Assembly (NCBI GenBank): GCA_050999155.1 | Contig: JBPCPM010000170.1 | Coordinates: 1 to 9,187, forward strand | Length of the DNA: 9,187 nt | DNA from: JBPCPM01 sp050999155 | Lineage (GTDB): Bacteria > Actinomycetota > Thermoleophilia > Solirubrobacterales > 70-9 | Direction of reading: 5' to 3' | Shown: positions 5,826 through 9,187 of the stretch, in pieces | Layout: each line of letters begins with the position of its first letter | Numbering within the stretch: position 1 is the stretch's first letter | The notes under the pieces: model-generated | Database searches by the model: none | What the model was told of the DNA's origin: nothing | Seen by the model: the letters and a program-made list of their open reading frames with translations, nothing else | Position numbers and translations under genes: made by a program

Positions 5826-7221
5826 GCGAGCCAGCATGCGAGAGGGTCCGCTCTCTCAGCTGTTCCAGGACACCCGAGACGGCGTGCCCGGCGCCGACGC
5901 GCCGGCCGAGCCGGCCGCCGACCAGCCGGCGCCCCCGGAGGTCCGGATCACCGACCGCCGCGGCCCCGGCGCCGGCCGCGGGCCGCTGACCACCGCCGGG
6001 GAGATGGACAGCGACGCCCGCCGCAAGCCGGCCGAGCGCCTGCGCGACGTGTTCGCCGACAACGCCCTGGATCGGCCCCTGTACGGTCGCGACCAGCCGG
6101 TCGTCTCCTCGACCGAGCCGCGCGTGGCCACACCCGTGCTGCGCGTCGTGGGTGTCGGCGGGGCCGGCGTCAACGCCGTCAACCGCATGGTCGCCGCCGG
6201 GATCACCGGCGTCGAGTTCCTCGCGGTGAACACCGACCTGCAGTCGCTGCAACAGAGCGCGGCCGATGTGACAGTCCACATCGGCTCCGAGCTGACCCGT
6301 GGCCTCGGCGCGGGCGCCCGTCCCGAGCTGGGGCGTGAGGCGGCGATGGAGGGCTACGACAAGATCAAGGGCCTGCTCAAGGGCTCGGACATGTTGTTCA
6401 TCCCCCCGGGAGCGGGCGGGGGCACCGGGACGGGCGCCGGCCCGGTCATCGCCCGCATCGGGCGGGAGCTCGGCGCGCTGACCGTCGGCATCGTTACCAA
6501 GCCGTTCGGCTTCGAAGGCACCCGGCGCAAGGGCCAGGCCGACCAGGGCATCGAGACGCTCGAAGGTGAGGTCGACACCCTGATCACCATCCCCAACGAC
6601 CGGCTGCTCAGCGTGCTCGACAAGCAGACCTCGATGGTCGACGCCTTCCGCGTGGCCGACGACGTCCTGCGCCAGGGCGTGCAAGGCATCTCCGACCTGA
6701 TCACCCTTCCGGGGCTGATCAACCTCGACTTCGCCGACGTGCGGACCACCATGAGCGAGGCGGGTCCTGCCCTGCTGGGCATCGGCATGGCCACCGGTGA
6801 GAGCCGGGCGCTCGAGGCCGCCCAGCGCGCGGTGTCTTCGCCGCTGCTGGAGACGTCGGTCCAGGGAGCCCGTTCGATCCTGCTGTCGATCACCGGCGGT
6901 GGCGACCTGTCGCTGATGGAGGTCTCCGATGCGGCCCGAGCCGTCCAGGAGGCCGCCCACCCGGACGCCGAGATCATCTTCGGCGCCACCGTCGACGATC
7001 AGCTGGGCGACCAGTGCTGGGTCACCGTCGTCGCCACCCGGTTCGCCGAGAACGGGGCCAGGAGTGCACGCCGGGCACCGGTGCAGACTGCCGCCCCGGC
7101 GCGCGACGAGCGCGCTGCTCCCGCCCGGGAACCGCGCGAATCGCGGGAGCCGAGGCCGTCTTCGCCGCGCGGCCCGGACTTCGGCGACCTCGACATTCCC
7201 GAGTTCATTCCGCGCCGCTGA
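5812..7221 (+). CDS. ftsZ: Cell-division tubulin FtsZ with an N-terminal extension of about 95 residues
   Basis: FtsZ is a GTPase that polymerises into the cytokinetic ring at midcell. The 469-residue product has GVGGAGVNAVNRM (114-126), NTDLQSL (140-146), the tubulin signature GGGTGTG (202-208), PNDRLL (261-266) and the T7-loop NLDFADV (304-310) with D306 and D309, so it should bind and hydrolyse GTP. It ends in DLDIPEFIPRR (459-469), the conserved peptide that binds SepF/FtsA/ZipA-type partners, after a variable linker (about 415-455). The context before the signature is unusual (FIPPGA, where most FtsZs have a TAGM/TAGE-type sequence). Residues 1-105 precede the usual FtsZ start and look mostly disordered, with a helix-like stretch at 72-86. 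The consensus Shine-Dalgarno site at 5796-5802 fixes the start. It overlaps parA by 14 bases; FtsZ genes usually sit in the dcw cluster after ftsQ, and none of those genes is visible here. Confidence 0.96.
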   Translation: MAHGKRASMREGPLSQLFQDTRDGVPGADAPAEPAADQPAPPEVRITDRRGPGAGRGPLTTAGEMDSDARRKPAERLRDVFADNALDRPLYGRDQPVVSSTEPRVATPVLRVVGVGGAGVNAVNRMVAAGITGVEFLAVNTDLQSLQQSAADVTVHIGSELTRGLGAGARPELGREAAMEGYDKIKGLLKGSDMLFIPPGAGGGTGTGAGPVIARIGRELGALTVGIVTKPFGFEGTRRKGQADQGIETLEGEVDTLITIPNDRLLSVLDKQTSMVDAFRVADDVLRQGVQGISDLITLPGLINLDFADVRTTMSEAGPALLGIGMATGESRALEAAQRAVSSPLLETSVQGARSILLSITGGGDLSLMEVSDAARAVQEAAHPDAEIIFGATVDDQLGDQCWVTVVATRFAENGARSARRAPVQTAAPARDERAAPAREPRESREPRPSSPRGPDFGDLDIPEFIPRR

Positions 7222-7274
7222 GCGCCGCGGGCCGCGCGCCGGAGCGTCGCGCCATCGCCGACCGTTCCCGGGGG

Positions 7275-8825
7275 GTGGTCGCCGCCGGGCATCCGCAGAC
7301 CGCCGAGGTCGGAGCGGCCGTGCTGCGCGAGGGCGGCAACGCGGCCGACGCCGCGATCGCCGCCGTGTGCGCATCGTTCGTGGCCGAGAGCCCGCTCACG
7401 GGCTTCGGCGCCGGCGGGTTCATGCTCGTCCACCGAGACGGGGAGAGCTCGCTGCTTGACTTCTTCGTCGAGACGCCCGGCCGCGACAGCGATGGCGTTC
7501 GTGCCGAGCTGATCCCGGTCGACATCCTCTTCGACGGCACGATCCAGACCTTCAACACCGGCGCCGCCTCGTGCGGCGTCCCGGGCACCCCGGCCGGCCT
7601 CGCCGAGGCCATCACCACGTTCGGGACGCTCGATTTAGCCGAGGTCGTGGCGCCGGCGGCGCGCATGGCCCGCGAGGGCGTGGCGGTCACCCCGGGCCAG
7701 GCCTACCTGCACGAGGTCCTGGAGCCGATCCTCACCGCGACGCCCGAGGCGCAGGAGCTCTACGCGCCCCACGGGCGGCTGCTCCGTGCCGGCGACCGGT
7801 TCCGGTGGATCGAGCTGGCCGACACGCTCGCGCGCTACGGCGCCGAGGGGTCCGGGCTGTTCGCCGACGGGGACGTGGGCCGGGCGCTGAGCGCGTGGGT
7901 CCTGCAGCGAGGCGGAGAGGTGGGCGTGGCCGACCTGCAGGCCTACCGGCCGATCGCCCGCGACCCGGTACGCGCCCGGTTCGCCGGACGTGAGATCCTC
8001 ACGAACGCGCCGCCGTCGTCGGGCGGGATCCTCATCGCGTTCGCGCTTGAGCTGCTGGAGCGCGTGGGCGGACACGGGATCGCCGAGCTGGTGGGCGTGA
8101 TGGAAGAGGCGAACGCCAGCCGCCACGACGAGTTCCACCGCAGCCTCTACGACCCCGCATTCGCTCGCTGGTACCTGGAGAGCGGACGCCTCGACGCGGC
8201 GGCCGACCGGGTTCGCGCCAGGCTCCGCACCGGGGCGCCGCCGCTGGCCCGGTCGGCCGGTCCGGGCGACCAGCTCGGCTCCACCACGCACATCGCGGTT
8301 GTCGACGCTGACGGGATGGCGGTCAGCGTCACCTGTTCCAACGGGTCAGGCTCGGCGGTCGTCGTGCCCGGCACGGGCGTGCACATGAACAACATGCTCG
8401 GCGAGGAGGACCTCAGTCCGCATGGCTTCCACACGCTGCCGGCCGGGGTCCGGATGACATCGATGATGGCTCCGACGTTGATCCTGCGCGACGGGGCGGT
8501 CGAGGCGGCGCTGGGCAGCGCGGGATCCAACCGACTGCGCTCGGCCATCGTGCAGACCGCCTGCCACATGGTCATCGACGGGCTCTCGCCCCAGCAGGCC
8601 ATCGACGCCGGACGGGTGCACACCGAGGCAGGCGTGGTGCACGCCGAGCCGGGGGTCGACCCCAGCGGTCTGGCCGCAGTCGAGGCCAGGGGGTTCGAGA
8701 TCAACCGATGGCAGCGGCGGAACCTGTTCTTCGGCGGCGCGCAGGCGGTCCGCCGCAAGGCCGACGGGTCGAAGCTGCAGGGTGGGGGAGACCCCCGGCG
8801 CGGCGGGGCTGCCGAGACGGCCTGA
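7275..8825 (+). CDS. ggt: Gamma-glutamyltransferase-like Ntn hydrolase with altered substrate site
   Basis: The fold signature is clear: REGGNAADAAIAA (18-30), GFGAGGFML, and the autoprocessing site STTHIAVVDADG with the probable nucleophile T337, followed by PGTGVHMNNMLGEEDL and ALGSAGSNRLR. Cleavage before T337 would give subunits of about 336 and 180 residues, normal for GGT. Classical GGTs cleave gamma-glutamyl bonds such as that of glutathione. Here the DFRExAP motif, whose arginine binds the substrate carboxylate, reads DFFVETP (62-68), and the SSM oxyanion motif reads TSMM (395-398). I infer a GGT-like subfamily with a different substrate. There is no signal peptide, so it is probably cytoplasmic. 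The start is uncertain: GTG 7275 is the first standard start in the frame after ftsZ and lacks a clear Shine-Dalgarno site; a CTG at 7218 overlapping the ftsZ stop is the alternative. It probably shares a transcript with ftsZ. Confidence 0.88.
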   Translation: MVAAGHPQTAEVGAAVLREGGNAADAAIAAVCASFVAESPLTGFGAGGFMLVHRDGESSLLDFFVETPGRDSDGVRAELIPVDILFDGTIQTFNTGAASCGVPGTPAGLAEAITTFGTLDLAEVVAPAARMAREGVAVTPGQAYLHEVLEPILTATPEAQELYAPHGRLLRAGDRFRWIELADTLARYGAEGSGLFADGDVGRALSAWVLQRGGEVGVADLQAYRPIARDPVRARFAGREILTNAPPSSGGILIAFALELLERVGGHGIAELVGVMEEANASRHDEFHRSLYDPAFARWYLESGRLDAAADRVRARLRTGAPPLARSAGPGDQLGSTTHIAVVDADGMAVSVTCSNGSGSAVVVPGTGVHMNNMLGEEDLSPHGFHTLPAGVRMTSMMAPTLILRDGAVEAALGSAGSNRLRSAIVQTACHMVIDGLSPQQAIDAGRVHTEAGVVHAEPGVDPSGLAAVEARGFEINRWQRRNLFFGGAQAVRRKADGSKLQGGGDPRRGGAAETA

Positions 8826-8846
8826 CGGCACGTCTCCTGTTCCGGT

Positions 8847-8878
8847 GCCTACCGGCAGCGGATCACGAACCGGTAGGC
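8847..8878. terminator. Hairpin between convergent ggt-like and TusA-like genes
   Basis: A perfect 9-bp inverted repeat, GCCTACCGG (8847-8855) and CCGGTAGGC (8870-8878), encloses a 14-base loop. It starts 22 bases after the stop of the GGT-like gene and covers the stop codon and last codons of the TusA-like gene. No T-tract follows on either strand, so it is not a textbook intrinsic terminator. The convergent position nevertheless suggests a role in ending the ggt-like transcript. Confidence 0.5.
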
Positions 8879-9187
8879 CCCCGGCCGCTCGTCGGTGGCC
8901 ACGAGCTCATGGTCGCCCTCGGTGCACAGCGCGCGGAGGTCGATGGGCGACTCGGGATCGGTGGCGTGGACGACCAGCGTCTGGCCCGGCTGCATCCGCT
9001 CGAGCGCGAGCTTGGCGCGCAGGAACGGCAACGGGCACCGTAGCCCGCGGGCGTCGACCTCGATGTCGGCCGCCGGACCGCGGTCCGGCGCGCCGGCGGG
9101 GCCCCCGCTCCCGGGTGTTCGCGCAGGGGGGCAGTCTGGGTGGGCCGGGCGTGGAACTTGGCAAACCTTGACACACCCCCGACAAGC
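8849..9187 (-). CDS. TusA/SirA-family sulfur-carrier domain (start missing or frameshifted)
   Basis: From about 9067 down to the TAG at 8849-8851 the minus strand encodes a full TusA-like domain: IEVDARGLRCPLPFLRAKLA with the family CPxP motif and its active cysteine (codon 9035-9037), then ERMQPGQTLVVHATDPESPI and a C-terminal strand YRFVIRC. TusA proteins accept persulfide sulfur on this cysteine and pass it on, for example in tRNA thiolation, molybdenum cofactor or sulfur oxidation pathways; which one applies here cannot be told. The frame stays open to the window edge but contains no ATG or GTG, and the only TTG is inside CPLP. The true start therefore lies outside the window, or a single-base frameshift separates the domain from the GTG at 9174, whose frame has more coding-like codon use from 9174 to about 9100. 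It is convergent with the GGT-like gene. Confidence 0.75.
   Translation of the reverse strand, partial: ACRGCVKVCQVPRPAHPDCPPARTPGSGGPAGAPDRGPAADIEVDARGLRCPLPFLRAKLALERMQPGQTLVVHATDPESPIDLRALCTEGDHELVATDERPGAYRFVIRCR
9168..9173 (+). promoter_or_regulatory. Consensus -35 hexamer near the right edge
   Basis: TTGACA is a perfect sigma-70-type -35 on the plus strand, 14 bases from the window end; any -10 would lie outside. The stretch around 9156-9175 is AT-richer than its surroundings, which fits an intergenic region between the TusA-like gene and a divergent gene to the right. A single hexamer is weak evidence. Confidence 0.3.

Noticed and set aside
7014..7217. Upstream part of the frame that contains the GGT-like gene
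   Set aside because: It lies wholly within ftsZ in another frame and its translation is Arg/His-rich without GGT homology; the homology starts near 7270.
5803..7374. 523-codon open frame on the minus strand
   Set aside because: It is antisense to ftsZ, with no recognisable motif and arginine-rich composition; a shadow frame.
1..9187. CRISPR arrays, tRNA or rRNA genes, insertion sequences and prophage genes
   Set aside because: I found no regularly spaced repeats, RNA gene signatures, transposase motifs or terminal inverted repeats on reading both strands.

Overview
The window is very GC-rich with strong G/C preference at third codon positions. It holds two Get3/ArsA-like ATPase genes arranged like the actinobacterial pair (Rv3679/Rv3680 of Mycobacterium tuberculosis), a ParA, an FtsZ with the conserved C-terminal peptide and an HxlR regulator. 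This points to an actinomycete, possibly a deep-branching lineage such as Thermoleophilia. That placement is inference; there is no rRNA or other phylogenetic anchor here. I see no mobile element, tRNA, rRNA or CRISPR array.

Layout. 1-174 is the proline/alanine-rich end of an unidentified protein. 243-596 is an HxlR-type regulator with an inverted repeat in its promoter region. 669-2513 is a 614-residue protein with a probable HEPN-like (Apea-type) helical domain and a long disordered acidic/proline tail. On the minus strand, 4584-3673 and 3660-2524 form a two-gene operon of Get3/ArsA-like P-loop ATPases, convergent with the HEPN-like gene. A 98-bp divergent region separates that operon from a plus-strand block: a ParA/Soj-like ATPase (4683-5825), FtsZ (5812-7221, overlapping parA by 14 bp behind a consensus Shine-Dalgarno site) and a gamma-glutamyltransferase-like Ntn hydrolase (about 7275-8825). 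The right edge carries a TusA-family sulfur-carrier domain on the minus strand (stop at 8849), whose start is missing or frameshifted.

How the genes may work together. Three deviant-Walker-A (SIMIBI) ATPases lie head to head beside the cell-division tubulin. The parA-ftsZ overlap suggests coupled synthesis of a nucleoid- or polar-gradient ATPase and FtsZ, which functionally recalls MipZ, although this ATPase looks like ParA/Soj. The two Get3-like subunits have lost complementary parts of the active site: one keeps the signature lysine but lacks the switch-I aspartate, and the other the reverse. A heterodimer would then have one complete composite ATPase site. The GGT-like enzyme keeps the autoprocessing/nucleophile threonine but lacks the arginine that binds the gamma-glutamyl carboxylate, so its substrate is probably not a classical gamma-glutamyl compound. 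These three observations are the ones most worth following.
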